This document shows positions 11,599 to 22,041 of a DNA stretch of 64,000 nt, piece by piece. Within the stretch, counting starts at the first letter, position 1, and every line of letters starts with the position of its first letter. The DNA is from Ailanthus altissimus (lineage: Eukaryota; Streptophyta; Magnoliopsida; Sapindales; Simaroubaceae): positions 7,507,001 through 7,571,000 of the forward strand of contig OX327683.1 of the NCBI GenBank assembly GCA_946807835.1, read 5' to 3'. Below the pieces are notes generated by a model. The model saw only the letters and a program-made list of their open reading frames with translations, did not search any database and was not told the DNA's origin. Position numbers and translations under genes: made by a program.

Positions 11599-11749
11599 AC
11601 CAACAAATTTTCTGTTTCCTATAAAAAAAAAAAATCAAGAGTTAAAAACATCAAAGTTTATAAAAAGATAAAAGAGGGTAAGATTCAGACCTCTTTCTTA
11701 AGCCCAGGTCTGCTATACTGTCTTTTCCTCTCTCCACATACTTTTAACA

Positions 11750-13783
11750 TCAACCAAAAAAACCTCGGCATTTCAGTGATCCACATAAGCATTTCTTTTT
11801 CCTGTGGGGTTCATAATTAGCCCCATCTGACTGAGATATCCCAAAATCATATGTCAGCTCTGCCATGGGGGGGATGTGTCTCATTGCAAAAAATGCAATA
11901 TGGACGAAGGACTCGTTATCATGTTCAAATACAATTGGCTGCCAGAAAACATTTGGAGAGCAACTGTGATTCATAAACCTAGCAACATTGCCAACATTCT
12001 TGGCACTTATGACTAGGGGATGTAGGATATTGTATTCCTCAGGAGAGTCATTAGAATTGTCATCCTCTATTAACCCAGTTTCATAATTCCACTTGAACAA
12101 GTCATAAGTACGAGTTGTATCAAAAACATAATCATCATAATTACCTTCCTCCATATCCTGCCTTGCCCTAGCTATGTCTATGACTTCACCTGCATATTCA
12201 CAAATAAAAGTACCAGCACGAATAGGATCCAAAGATCGCAGGCCCCAACCCTTATCTTTTGTTTTAAACACATCCAACCGAACCTTGAGACCAGTCTGAG
12301 ACAATCTATTTTTGCAGTCACGAGAGCATGGACATGAAGGACCACATTCATATATCAATGGCTTCCGGCTTACGAGGATGCCATTGGCAGTATATGGAAA
12401 ATCACCGCCATTTTTCTGAATGCAATAGCAATTTGTATTGCCCGGCCCACATGCACTACGACAGTTGCAGCCAGAAGAAGGCTGAGTTAATCTGAACAAT
12501 TTTGAATACCTAAGTGTAGCAAAATAAGTAAAATAAGCAGGCCCTTTCTCATCATCAACATCATTTACAAGTGCAACAGGAATGGACTCAGCCCCAGAAG
12601 AAAGGTCTGGAAGAATAACTCCTGGCCTCCCAGATACACCATCCTTCCACTTCTGAATCAATTTCCAAGTGGCAAAAGCACTAGGCTGTCTAGGTATTCT
12701 TACCAATTTATACTTGAAAATATTGCAACCCGATTTCCCCTTTTCGATCCATGATTCTTGAACCTTATAAAGTCCATCATATACATAAACCTTTGAGGAT
12801 GGACTAATAACATCTTTCATTCCCCGGATGACTCTCACTTCATTGGCCCGGCGCAAGCTCCTTTCTAATGCAAGATTACCCCTCTCAAGCTTCTGATCAG
12901 ATGCTCGCTCACCCTTCCTCTTGGCATTCCCGCCCTGGCCACTATATATCAAAATATCACTATCCTCAGCATCGTCATCATACCCTCCAGAAGATATAAT
13001 GCTCACAGCCACTGGTTCTTCCTCTAAATCACCCCTAGTAATCATATAATCAATTCCAGCCATGGACTGGGAATGCAAGCCAATCAAACACATCTCCATT
13101 CGAAAGAAGAAAATATCACCAATATCCACACCTGGAACAACTCCAACCCTCTTCCTCATATTGGTACGTACACCTTTGCTCATCAATATATTGCCGGCTT
13201 TCAAATTTGCACGCCTAATTAACCCACCACTAGACTCCTTAGCATCCTCAATCTGGCTAAGTCTTCTTCTAAGTGCATCAAATCTCATCATCACATTACT
13301 GACAACTTCCCTATTACCCTCATCTCGCTCAAATGAACTAACACCCACAACAGGATCCTGGCTACCAGACACTGAAAAATCCCGGTTCTTTCTCTTTTTG
13401 GACCTCTTTTTCCTGGAACTGGATCTGCGACGTTCTTGGCTATCACTAAACCCATCTTCTTTCCCATCATCACCATTAGACACGCCCATAAAATGAGCAT
13501 CAGAAGATCTAAACGCCCGAATGGGAGTTGCAAAGGAAGCAGGTGAAGTCTGGGTTGGGTGAGGGGGATTATTTTGGTCAATGTCAGGTGATCTAAACGG
13601 GTAAAATGGGGAAAACCCAGGAGGGAAAGGGCCAAATGGAGGTGCACAAACAAACGGAGGTGCTTGAGGATTTGATGGTAACACTGGTTTCAAAACACGC
13701 AGTGGTTTTACATCTAATACTCTTGACTTGTCAAAAGGAGCTGAAGCTGAAGGAACGGCGCTGAAACCTGACCCTCTTTCCAT
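11750..13783 (-). CDS. SUVH: SUVH1/3-type histone H3 lysine-9 methyltransferase
   Basis: A 677-residue nuclear protein encoded by one uninterrupted exon, as is usual for SUVH genes. Residue order: a Pro-rich N-terminus (PPFGPFPPGFSPFYPF, about 48-63) typical of SUVH1/SUVH3; a basic nuclear-localisation tract (RKKRSKKRKNR, about 124-134); a YDG/SRA domain (about 213-365, YDG at 335-337) that binds methylated cytosine; a pre-SET domain with nine cysteines (439, 441, 445, 452, 454, 480, 484, 486, 490) for a three-zinc cluster; a SET domain (about 499-648) with the cofactor motif NHSC (605-608) and ELTYDFG; and a post-SET CxCxxxxC (665, 667, 672) near the C-terminus. All catalytic landmarks are present, so it looks functional. 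The start is the ATG at 13783; the codon just upstream is GTG and is not used in plants. Known family role: H3K9 methylation linked to DNA methylation; SUVH1/3 in Arabidopsis are also methyl-DNA readers that promote transcription. The exact orthologue is inferred, not proven. Confidence 0.96.
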   Translation of the reverse strand: MERGSGFSAVPSASAPFDKSRVLDVKPLRVLKPVLPSNPQAPPFVCAPPFGPFPPGFSPFYPFRSPDIDQNNPPHPTQTSPASFATPIRAFRSSDAHFMGVSNGDDGKEDGFSDSQERRRSSSRKKRSKKRKNRDFSVSGSQDPVVGVSSFERDEGNREVVSNVMMRFDALRRRLSQIEDAKESSGGLIRRANLKAGNILMSKGVRTNMRKRVGVVPGVDIGDIFFFRMEMCLIGLHSQSMAGIDYMITRGDLEEEPVAVSIISSGGYDDDAEDSDILIYSGQGGNAKRKGERASDQKLERGNLALERSLRRANEVRVIRGMKDVISPSSKVYVYDGLYKVQESWIEKGKSGCNIFKYKLVRIPRQPSAFATWKLIQKWKDGVSGRPGVILPDLSSGAESIPVALVNDVDDEKGPAYFTYFATLRYSKLFRLTQPSSGCNCRSACGPGNTNCYCIQKNGGDFPYTANGILVSRKPLIYECGPSCPCSRDCKNRLSQTGLKVRLDVFKTKDKGWGLRSLDPIRAGTFICEYAGEVIDIARARQDMEEGNYDDYVFDTTRTYDLFKWNYETGLIEDDNSNDSPEEYNILHPLVISAKNVGNVARFMNHSCSPNVFWQPIVFEHDNESFVHIAFFAMRHIPPMAELTYDFGISQSDGANYEPHRKKKCLCGSLKCRGFFG

Positions 13784-13795
13784 CACAAAACCTTA

Positions 13796-14034
13796 CTGAC
13801 CGACTAATAAGCCGTAGTAATAAGAACAACACAAAAACAAAGCTTTTATATTCCACCAATACAAAATTATTTCGACTTTATCTTTATTAACTCACATAGC
13901 TATAAAAAAAAAAAATGTTCTACATGGTTCGAAGAACGAGAAGCTGATGATAGAGAAAATGAAACTTAAATTGAAGATGATTTGAGCATGAGAAAATGAA
14001 TTGCAAATCAAAGTAAGAGCATTACAGTTGTTAC
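13796..14034 (-). other. Probable intron in the SUVH 5' UTR
   Basis: On the minus strand a donor CCAAAG|GTAACA lies at 14035/14034 and an acceptor TCGGTCAG lies at 13796, 13 bp before the ATG (an alternative acceptor AAG is at 13792). The interval is AT-rich and has an extended T-rich tract on the minus strand. 5' UTR introns are common in this gene class. Removal would join a short leader exon (upstream of 14035) to the coding exon. Confidence 0.55.
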
Positions 14035-14140
14035 CTTTGGCGATTGTAGGACTGTTGATTGTTTCTCTAGGGATTGTGGATGAGAAATTGTTGGACTCTG
14101 TCCGTAAAGTCCTTTTAACTAAAGTCTCTCTGCTCTCTGC

Positions 14141-14194
14141 TCGACGTGTGTGCTTTCAACATGACAAACACGTGCTAGCGACACGTGCTAGCGA
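14141..14194 (-). promoter_or_regulatory. Tandem G-box/ABRE cluster upstream of SUVH
   Basis: A 13-bp unit CACGTGCTAGCGA is repeated exactly, at 14169-14181 and 14182-14194, placing two palindromic CACGTG G-boxes one helical turn and a bit apart. A third ACGTG core lies at 14144-14148. The cluster sits about 110-160 bp upstream of the inferred 5' UTR donor, in likely promoter space. G-boxes bind plant bZIP and bHLH factors (light and abscisic-acid responses); actual use here is inference. Confidence 0.6.
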
Positions 14195-14219
14195 CCTTCC
14201 GGTAGGGAAATTTCCGTAA

Positions 14220-14517
14220 ATAATCATTTTTTAGGACAAAATTTTAACGTCAACGTTTAATAAATTAACAAAAATATTTTTATTATATATATATATATGT
14301 ATGTATATATGAGTCTCTTCAATTTAAAATTTAAATATAAATTTTATAATTTTTTTTTCAAAAAACTTACATACATTTGAGATTTTAAGAATTTAAATTC
14401 AACCATTAAACAAGAATATATCACATTGTTAAGAAAAAAAAAAGGATTGATATGTATTTTTTATATTTTAATTTATTTTTATATCATTTTGTATTAATTT
14501 AAAATTTATTAAATATA
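14220..14517. other. AT-rich spacer with TA microsatellite
   Basis: Holds a (TA)n/(TATG)n microsatellite at about 14282-14310 and otherwise featureless AT-rich DNA between the SUVH promoter and a gypsy retrotransposon that begins only about 330 bp from the G-boxes. Confidence 0.6.
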
Positions 14518-14522
14518 TAAAT

Positions 14523-15469
14523 TGATGCAAATTAAGTTGTCAAGATTTTACAAGATTCATTGAGCATTCATATAATCTAAAGACAATGGTAGGAATTAAG
14601 AAAATAAATGAAGTATTAAATTGGCTAATTGAGTACATCTCAATTTTATACTTTGTTTAAAATACTAACCTAACCGAATTAAGTTTAAGATGATCAACAC
14701 TTTATTAATATTATTCATGTTTTTTTAAGTGATCTGAGGTGATTATTACGAAGAATAAAATAAAATGCATATTAATTTAAAAAGAAAGATCTGACATATA
14801 ATCAATTTATGAAAAAATATTTGACGCATAATCAATTTAGGAAGGAAATCATGCACAAAAAAGGAAAAAAAAATGGCATGCAGATCTACCATTATTCTAT
14901 TTTATAATTTCTTAGATCTTTTATTTTTATATAAGTCAGCTTGACATGATTCACGTATTACTGTTCACGCGACTTTATTAGATCTTTATTTTTTATTTTT
15001 AGGTTATATTTACAAACAAGGATACAAAAATATTTTTTTCCCCTTAATATGCTTGTTATTTATTTATTTATTGGTAATCAAATTCATACAATGCCTAAGA
15101 TTTGATTTATTTTTCTTTTAGCTATTTGGTGATTTAGGCTATATGAGCTGTTGTAACCCTAAGAGAAATTAAGAGTTTTAACATTATTATTATTGAAAGT
15201 TTTCTCTTAATTCTTTAAAAAAAAAATTCAGAACTTATCAAGATTTCATCTTGTGGCGTTCATCTTGACTAATCACTCACAATCTTTCTCATCTTTCTTG
15301 AGTGCAGCGTCAACCCCTTTAATTTCTTATACCTCTGGTTCTTATCTCTTTATAAATTACGGGTCAAGGTCCTTGTTTTTGTTTGTTTGTGAATCTGAAT
15401 TAAAACGAACATTGACAAAGGAAGCTCATTGAACATTGAGTCTTATTTTTCTTTGTAAGATTCACATCG
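14523..15469 (+). repeat. 5' LTR of the gypsy element
   Basis: 947 bp, starting TGATGCAAATTAAG and ending TTCACATCG, where the 3' LTR ends TCATATCA. Long blocks align with the 3' LTR, such as GGTGATTTAGGCTATATGA at 15128 and 20648. The first part carries a decayed version of the polyprotein end that is still open in the 3' LTR. Confidence 0.88.
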
Positions 15470-15471
15470 TT

Positions 15472-15482
15472 TAGTATCAGAG
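15472..15482 (+). other. Primer binding site, initiator tRNA(Met)
   Basis: TAGTATCAGAG lies two bases after the 5' LTR and matches TGGTATCAGAG, complementary to the 3' end of initiator tRNA(Met), except for one G-to-A change. Confidence 0.8.
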
Positions 15483-16200
15483 TTTATGTTCTAAATCAGA
15501 TTTGATCTATCCTTTTATTTTCATTGTTTGTTCTTTCTTTTAAATCTACACCATTTCTTTTAGTCCATTGAATTCAAAACCTATCATCTTTGTTTCTTCT
15601 TATTTGCAACTTTTATCTACTTCACCATAATAATTCAAGTACTATTATTTATCATTACATATAAATTAAAAAAATGACAAAAAAAATATTTTAAAAAAAG
15701 TATAGAAAAATTTAGAATTCAATTGATTTCAAATTTCTATTCTAAATTTTGAATTTAAAAAAATAAGTATAAAATCTGAATTAGTTGAATTGTTGTTTGT
15801 TATTCAAATTCTGTTTTCATAAAGTGTGTATTATGTCTATTTTGTACAATTCGATCTAAAATAAAACAATCTTGCATAAAAAATCTTATTTCTTTTTGTT
15901 GTTCTCTTTGCTTCTTAAATTCTGCATATTCTTCATCTTTTGCATTTAACCCATTCATATTCTTAGTGATCTGATTTGTTGAGTTTAGATTGTTACAAGA
16001 TAATTTTGATTAATTTTGTTAAGTTCAATAAAGAACTAAAGAGGAGACTAAAGAGTGAAAAAAATACAAAACAGTGTAAGCTTATAAGAGGGTAAAAGTC
16101 AAATTTAAGTAAACACGAGTGTGAGTGCTGTCAGTCTTGAGAGAAAATACATAGGGGAGTGTTTATAAGATTTACTAACTTTTTTTGTAGGTTATTAAAT

Positions 16201-18460
16201 ATGTCTCAAGAAAAAAAAAATAAAAGCTCATCTAATGGTGATCAGAAAAAGATAGATTTCAAACTCTTCTTTAAATCCTTAAAACAAAAATTTAATCAAA
16301 TAAAATTGAAGTTTGATGAGTTGAATGAGATAATAGATAAAGTTGAATCTAGTTTATAAAAAGGGCGCAACCACCTAGAGCTCATAATGTGTGATGAAAA
16401 AAGATGAATCCACTTAGCTGTGATTATAAAGATGATTATGGTGATGACCTAAATGATCATGATCGTGCTTTTAATGTTAATTTAGGCAAATTTAGGCGTA
16501 GGAATGAAGATAAAATAGTTAGATATGGAGATAGGGTTGATAAAAACTTGAGAAGCATTAAGATGAAGATCCATCTTTCTAAGGCAAAAATAATCTTGAA
16601 GCGTATTTGGAGTAGGAGAAAAAGATAGAGTTGATGTTTGATTGTCACAACTACTCTAAATTGAAAAAAGTAAAGTTGGCCACCATAGAATTTAAAGATT
16701 ATACTATTATTTGGTGGGATCAACTTATTTTGAATAGGAGATGAAATCGTGAAAGACCCATTGAGATATGAAAAGAGATGAAGTCTATTGTGAGGAAGCT
16801 ATTCATTCAAAGTTACTACTACAAGGACTTATTTAAGAAGTTGCAAAGTCTTACTCAAAGGTCTAAAAGTGTTAAAGACTACTATAAAGAGATGACAATA
16901 GCCATGATTCGAGCCAATATGTAGAAGGACAAGAAGCTAGTATGGTTAAGTTCCCAATTAGTTTGAATTGTGATATTGTAAATGTGGTAGAGTTACAATG
17001 TTATGTTGAGTTGAATGACATGGTGCACATGGTCATAAAAGTGGAGAAACAATTGAAAAGGAAGGGTTCCACATGAATTGCGCATAATTCAGGTTCTTTT
17101 TCAACATGGAAACCAAATTGGAGCAAAAAAGATGAAAAGCATAATTTCAAGCTTAAGGCCGAAAACTCCTTAGTAAATCTGATTCCCAACCTTTTAGAAA
17201 TAGAGATATAAAAAAAATTTAGGAATATGTTATATTTAGGGATAGCAGCAAATTGGGTTTGAGACGAATACCTCTAAACCCTATCCGCATTCGCTTAAAA
17301 AAATGAAATATCAAATCCTTCACAAACCTATTACAGGTTTGGAATTTCATTACCAAATTTGCTCTAGCGAGTTTGTACTCATTAGTAAACCCACAGATTT
17401 TAAGTTAGTTTTAAATTTATATAATAAAAAAAATAATAACCTTAATTTAAATGAAATTTTATAAAATTTAGCAATTATAAGTTTAAAATCATATCATCAA
17501 TTTAAAAATATTATTAATCAAATATAACAATTTTGCTCGTATTACTTATAATTTTTTAAAGTATCGTTAATGTTTAGTTTGAATCCATCTCAATTTTTAT
17601 AGTTGAAAATTCATTTGCATCACTAGCATGGAGGTTTCATCATTTGTTAAAACTAATAAATTGTTACCAACCTCTATCTGTTCAATAAGAAAGTATTGAA
17701 AATTCAGTGATAACATTATAAAAATAAACAAATCATTTTACATAATAAGAAAAAGTTATTAGATGAAAATGTAATAAGTACCAATAAGGCAACATTAAAT
17801 AGATTTTGTAAAAGAAATACTAAAATATCTTTAAAAAAATTAATAATACAAAAATTATAATAAAATCGTCCATTAATTAAATTTTTAACACAAACAAAAT
17901 AAATCGGTAATTGAGAAGAAGATGAGAGTGAAGAAATTTAAAATTTGCTACAATGGAGAAAACGGCTGCAGACTAGAAGAAGTTTAAGTGTTTAACCTTA
18001 AAAAAAACAAGTAATAAAATGAAAACTAAGGCTATGTTTTAAGTTTTAACTTAAAACTATTAAATTTTCTCTAAAAAAAGTAAAAATAGTAATATTTACG
18101 AGTATGCGGATGCCTACAACGGGTATTTACAGAATTTACCGAATTCGTACCCATATCAAATTCGTTGTGAGTTTTTATTTTGTATACCAAACTAGCTTCA
18201 AGTCTTACTAAATCTTTCCCAACGTGGGTGGGTTTTAGCAGGCATTTTTTCTATCCCTAGTCATATTACATCTCAATGCCCAAATAAAAAAGTAATGATA
18301 TTGAAAGTTGGTGATATTGAGACCGAAAGTGAATTTGATGATGAGCCCATGCCATCTTTGGAGGATTCAAGTGATATTAAGTATCTGATTGATGGAGATC
18401 TTTTGGTTGCAAGAAGAGCTCTTAGTGTGCAAATCAAAAAAGGTAAGAAGGTATAACATG
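16201..18460 (+). pseudogene. Gypsy gag, decayed and split by a hAT insertion
   Basis: Begins MSQEKK at 16201 with short frames interrupted by stops. From about 16500 the three-frame text follows the plant gypsy capsid consensus (GDRVDKNLRSIKMKI, then WWDQL, YYKEM and KVEQQLKRKG-like segments to about 17080). The CCHC zinc-knuckle region begins near 17205, is interrupted at 17236 by the hAT-type element, and resumes at 18260 with GHITSQCPNKK-like text followed by an acidic ESEFDDEPMPSLEDSSD linker and LLVARRALSVQ. Frameshifts and stops are spread throughout, so there is no functional capsid protein. Confidence 0.85.
17237..18259. mobile_element. hAT-type non-autonomous transposon inside gypsy gag
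   Basis: 1023 bp with terminal inverted repeats TAGGGATAG and CTATCCCTA, flanked by 8-bp target duplications GTTATATT (17229-17236) and GTCATATT (18260-18267), 7 of 8 identical. An 8-bp duplication with TAGGG ends is diagnostic of hAT elements. The subterminal text (CCCTATCCGCATTCGC and the inverted equivalent GGGTATTTACAGAATTT) is typical of the common TAGGGATGGCAA-type family. No transposase ORF. Confidence 0.85.
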
Positions 18461-18462
18461 AT

Positions 18463-19800
18463 AACATTTTTTTTTATACTAGATGCAATGTTAATGATAA
18501 AGTTTGTAGCATGATTATTGATGTGGGAGTTGTACTAATGTATCTAGCACTAGTTTGGAGGAAATTTTAAAATTTAAAACTTTGACTTTTAGGTTATGTA
18601 AGCTACAATGACTGAATGATTATAGAGAAGTTAAAGCAAATAAACAAGTGCTTGTTTCATTCTCAATTGGTAAATAAAAAAATAAGGTTTTGTGTGATGC
18701 AGTGTCAATGCATTCAGGGCATTTTTTTAAGGTGACCATGACAGTATGATAGGCATATAATTTATGATGGTTACATCAATAGATATTTTTTTTACTTTAA
18801 TGGAAAATCAGCTACTCTTGTACTTTTAACCTCAAGACAAATGTATGAAGATCAAGTGAAGCTGAAAATGGAGAGTGATATGAAAATAGAGAGTGAGAGT
18901 TCAAAAGTAAGAGAGGATGAAACTAAAAAGAGGGAAAAAGAGAGTGAAAAAAGGCAAAAAATTTTCAATTAATGAGAAAAGAAAAGAGAGAAAACAATTA
19001 AATTTCTATGTAAGAGAGAGTGAGATAAAAAAAAACTTTATTTTTAAATCAACATATGATTGTACTCTTGTACAAAGAGACTTATTTTAATACTAATGAA
19101 CTTAATCCCTCTTTGCTTAGTGTTGTTGTTTCTCTTTATCAGAAATTTGATGTTGTATTTTTCGAAGAGATACCTTATGTATTACCACTAATAATGGGAA
19201 TCGGGCATTAAATTGACTTCATACTTAAAGCATTAATTCTAAATAGGCTAGCCTATAAAAGCAATCCCGAAGAGATAAAAGAACGTTAAAAATAGGTTAG
19301 TGAGCTCATGAAGAAAGAGTATGTGCGTGAGAGCATGAATCATTGTGTGGTTCTAGTATTGTCTGTACTTAAGAAGAATAGGTCATAAAGGATGTAAGTT
19401 GATTGCTGTGCCATCAACAATATCACTATAAAAGTATAGACATCCCATTTCTAATTAGATTACATGCTTGATAAATTGCATGTTTCTTGTGATTTTTATA
19501 ATTAAAATTGATCTTAAGAGTGGATATCATTAGATTAGGATGAGAAAAAGTAATGAATGAAAAATCACATTTTAAATAAAATATAGTATATATGAATAGT
19601 TAGTTATACCGCTTGGATTAACTTATGCACCTAATACTTTTATGAGATTAATGAATCATGTTTACGTATTTTTATTGGCAAATTTGTGATTGTATACTTT
19701 GATGATATTCTGATTTATAGCAAAAATTTAGATGAACATGTTGAACATTTGAAACTTGTTTTATATGTTTTAAGAAAAGAAAGGTTATTTGCTAATGAGG
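18463..19800 (+). pseudogene. Gypsy protease and reverse transcriptase, decayed
   Basis: Protease: an MIID-V-G segment near 18510, where the family has the IIDGGS active site, is followed by a frameshift. The linker carries family text (VLVSFSIGK, then SMHSGH and RQMYEDQVKLK to about 18860). A charged low-complexity stretch follows (18860-18960). Reverse transcriptase: from about 19090, LYQKFDVVFFEEIPYV-like text, the ELMKKEYVRESM block, IDLKSGYHQIR-like text and the catalytic YFDDILIYSKNLDEHVEHLK at about 19691-19750. Many stops. Just after the RT thumb-like VLRKERLFAN text (about 19797) the sequence jumps to the end of integrase, so RNase H and the integrase core are deleted. Confidence 0.85.
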
Positions 19801-19802
19801 TT

Positions 19803-20204
19803 ATTGGCTTATTAAGGTTCAAGAAATTTGTATTGAAGCCCAGTGATTGGGTTTGGTTGTAGATGAGGAAGGAACAATTTTCGATCATTGAAATGATCAA
19901 TGACAATACTTACAAATTAGACTTTTCAGGTGAGTATAATATAAGTATAAGTTTTAATGTTACTGATTTGTCTCCTTTTGATATAGGTGAAGATTTGAGG
20001 ACAAATTCTTTTCAAGAAAAGGGGAATGATGCAAATCAAATTGCCAAGATTTCACAAGATTCGTTGAGCATTTATAAAGGTTCAATGACAAGGGCAGAAA
20101 TCAAGAAAATGAAAGAAGCATTGAATTGGCTAATTGAACACATATTAAATTTATACTTTATTCAAGATATTAATTTGACTGAATTGAGCGTTCAAGATGA
20201 TTAG
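19803..20204 (+). pseudogene. Integrase C-terminus extending into the 3' LTR
   Basis: An open frame that starts abruptly after the internal deletion (FKKFVLKPSDWVWL..., then MRKEQFSIIEMINDNTYKLD), continues through the family block VTDLSPFDIGEDLRTNSF, crosses the polypurine tract and runs 59 codons into the 3' LTR with GSMTRAEIKKMKEALNWLI, ending at a stop at 20202-20204. A polyprotein tail that overlaps the 3' LTR and ends in a (T/I)TRxxxKKxxEAL motif is known from CRM-type chromoviruses. The lineage call is inference. No chromodomain is visible. Confidence 0.75.
20014..20026 (+). other. Polypurine tract of the gypsy element
   Basis: AAGAAAAGGGGAA directly precedes the TGATG start of the 3' LTR and would prime plus-strand synthesis. 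Confidence 0.85.
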
Positions 20205-20990
20205 TATTTTGTCAATGTTTTTTAAGTTTCTTTAAGTGATTTGGAGTGTTTTACATGAAAAACAAAATAAGGCATTATCAATTTAAGAAGAAAGATCTAG
20301 TATATAATCAATTTAAGAAAGACGATATAGTACATAATCAATTTAAGAAGGAAATCATGCACATAAGGGGGAAGAATGGTATGCATATATGCTTTTATTT
20401 TGTTTTCTAATTTCTTAGATCTTTTATTTTTATTTTTATATAAGTCAGCCTGACACGGTTCACGTACTACTATTAACACATAATTGTTCATGTAGCTTTA
20501 TTAAATATTTATTTTTTAAAGTTATATTTAGAAACAATGATAAACGAATATTTGTTTTCTTAATATGCTTGCTATTTATTTTCTCTATTTTTTTTAATTA
20601 AATTCCCACTATGTCTAAGATTTGATTTGTTTTTCTTTTAACTACTCGGTGATTTAGGCTATATGAATTGCTGTAACTGTAAGTGGAATTAAGTGTTTTT
20701 ATAATATTATTATTAAGAGTTTTTTCTTAGTTTTTTAAAGAATTTTTTAAAACTATTTAAGATTTCATTTTATGACGTTCATATTAATTTATCACTCATA
20801 ATTTTTCTTATCTTTTTTGAGTGTAGTGTCTACCTATTAAATTTCTTATACCTCTAATTCTTATATCTTTTTATAAATAACGGATCAAGGTCTTTTTTTT
20901 TATTTGTTTGTGAATTTAAATAAAAATGATCATTGGTAAAGAAATCTCAATGAGTGTTGGGTCTTACTTTTCTTTGTGATGGTCATATCA
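20027..20990 (+). repeat. 3' LTR of the gypsy element
   Basis: 964 bp, TGATGCAAATCAAA to TGGTCATATCA, followed by the target duplication TAAAT. It encodes the last part of the polyprotein and keeps that frame open, unlike the 5' LTR. Confidence 0.88.
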
Positions 20991-20995
20991 TAAAT

Positions 20996-22033
20996 ATATA
21001 TATTTAATTTGAAATTTATTTTTTAAAAATAAATATTGTGTCTAAAATGAATGTATTGTGTAATGATATTAGTTATTAATTATGAAATAAAAAAAACTAA
21101 AAAACAAATCTTGTTGTATGAGCACCTTTTTTGCACTAGCAAGAAGTTATTATGCCAATAATTAGCGTTATAAGAAGTTATTATGCCTAATATGGAATGT
21201 GATAGAAATATTATGCTCATTATGGACACGATAGAATTGGGGTAAATACTGACTCTCATATTGCGCCTATATGTGGGGCGATATTTGTCCTCTTTCATCT
21301 TTTTTTAATTTAAAATTTTATTATTATTTATAATAGTTTTATTTTTATTTTATTTAGTTATTTTTATTTTATTTAGTTATTTAATAATATTTTTGAATTA
21401 AAGTAAATAAATAGTTAACTTAAATAATATAATTAAATAAAAATATAATTTTATTAAATATACAAACTTAAATTTGAACATATATGAATATAGTTCTAAA
21501 TAAATAATATACATTAATCATGCCATACATAATAAAATAAAATTTAAAATAAATTAGTTGTAAAATATAAACAAACAAAATCAAGTCAAACAAAACAATA
21601 AAAAAATTAGTTACTATAGCAAATATTGTTCGCTGTAATAAATACTGTTAAAATAGTAAAAAAAAAGGTATTTTATTCAACTTTTGAATTATTTGATTAT
21701 AAAAATTTTAAAAAAAATTATAAATGCACTAAATAAGAAAATGACCAACAAATTATTTCAAAAAAAAAAAAAAGAGAAAATGACCAACATATTGGCTAGT
21801 TTACGAAAAATTCCCTTCCAGTTCTAAGTTGGTTGGTCTCATTTGAATATGTACTTTTCAAGGCCGTGTTGTGCCTTTTTGTGGAAAATTTGAAATACGC
21901 CCTTGAAGTTTGTCTTCCTTGGACTTTAGTCTACTTACTGTATGACCGTGTCATTTGCCCCTCTAAAGATTGAAAGAAAGTTGCATACCCCCGTTTGAGT
22001 TAAATTGTCGTTAGTTTATTAGTTGCAAAATCC
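20996..22033. other. AT-rich spacer
   Basis: No gene recognised. The stretch 21827-22030 is less AT-rich (GGCCGTGTTGTGCC and CATTTGCCCCTCTAAAG) and resembles MITE end sequence, but I could not find both ends. Confidence 0.4.
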
Positions 22034-22041
22034 ATCTTAAC

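Larger units (their letters stand above)
14523..20990 (+). mobile_element. Ty3/gypsy LTR retrotransposon, complete ends, dead
   Basis: Two related LTRs (14523-15469 and 20027-20990) bound the element. It starts TGATGCAA and ends CATATCA (TGAT/ATCA inverted ends), and is flanked by identical 5-bp target duplications TAAAT at 14518-14522 and 20991-20995. Order: LTR, primer site, gag, protease, reverse transcriptase, integrase tail, polypurine tract, LTR. RNase H and most of integrase are missing. The LTRs differ at many positions (roughly one in five in the stretch I compared by eye), so the insertion is old. A hAT-type element later inserted in gag. The polyprotein running into the 3' LTR hints at a CRM-like chromovirus. 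Confidence 0.9.

Noticed and set aside
13062..13496. 144-codon plus-strand open frame inside SUVH
   Set aside because: It is the antisense shadow of the SUVH coding exon and has no family resemblance; the minus-strand frame is the real gene.
13291..13653. 120-codon minus-strand frame overlapping SUVH
   Set aside because: It is an out-of-frame reading of the same exon, without recognisable domains.
13784..13786. GTG one codon upstream as the SUVH start
   Set aside because: Plants start at ATG, and the family begins MER-like; the ATG at 13783 fits.
14001..14219. 72-codon plus frame upstream of SUVH
   Set aside because: It overlaps the leader exon, the inferred splice donor and the G-box promoter on the opposite strand; no family resemblance.
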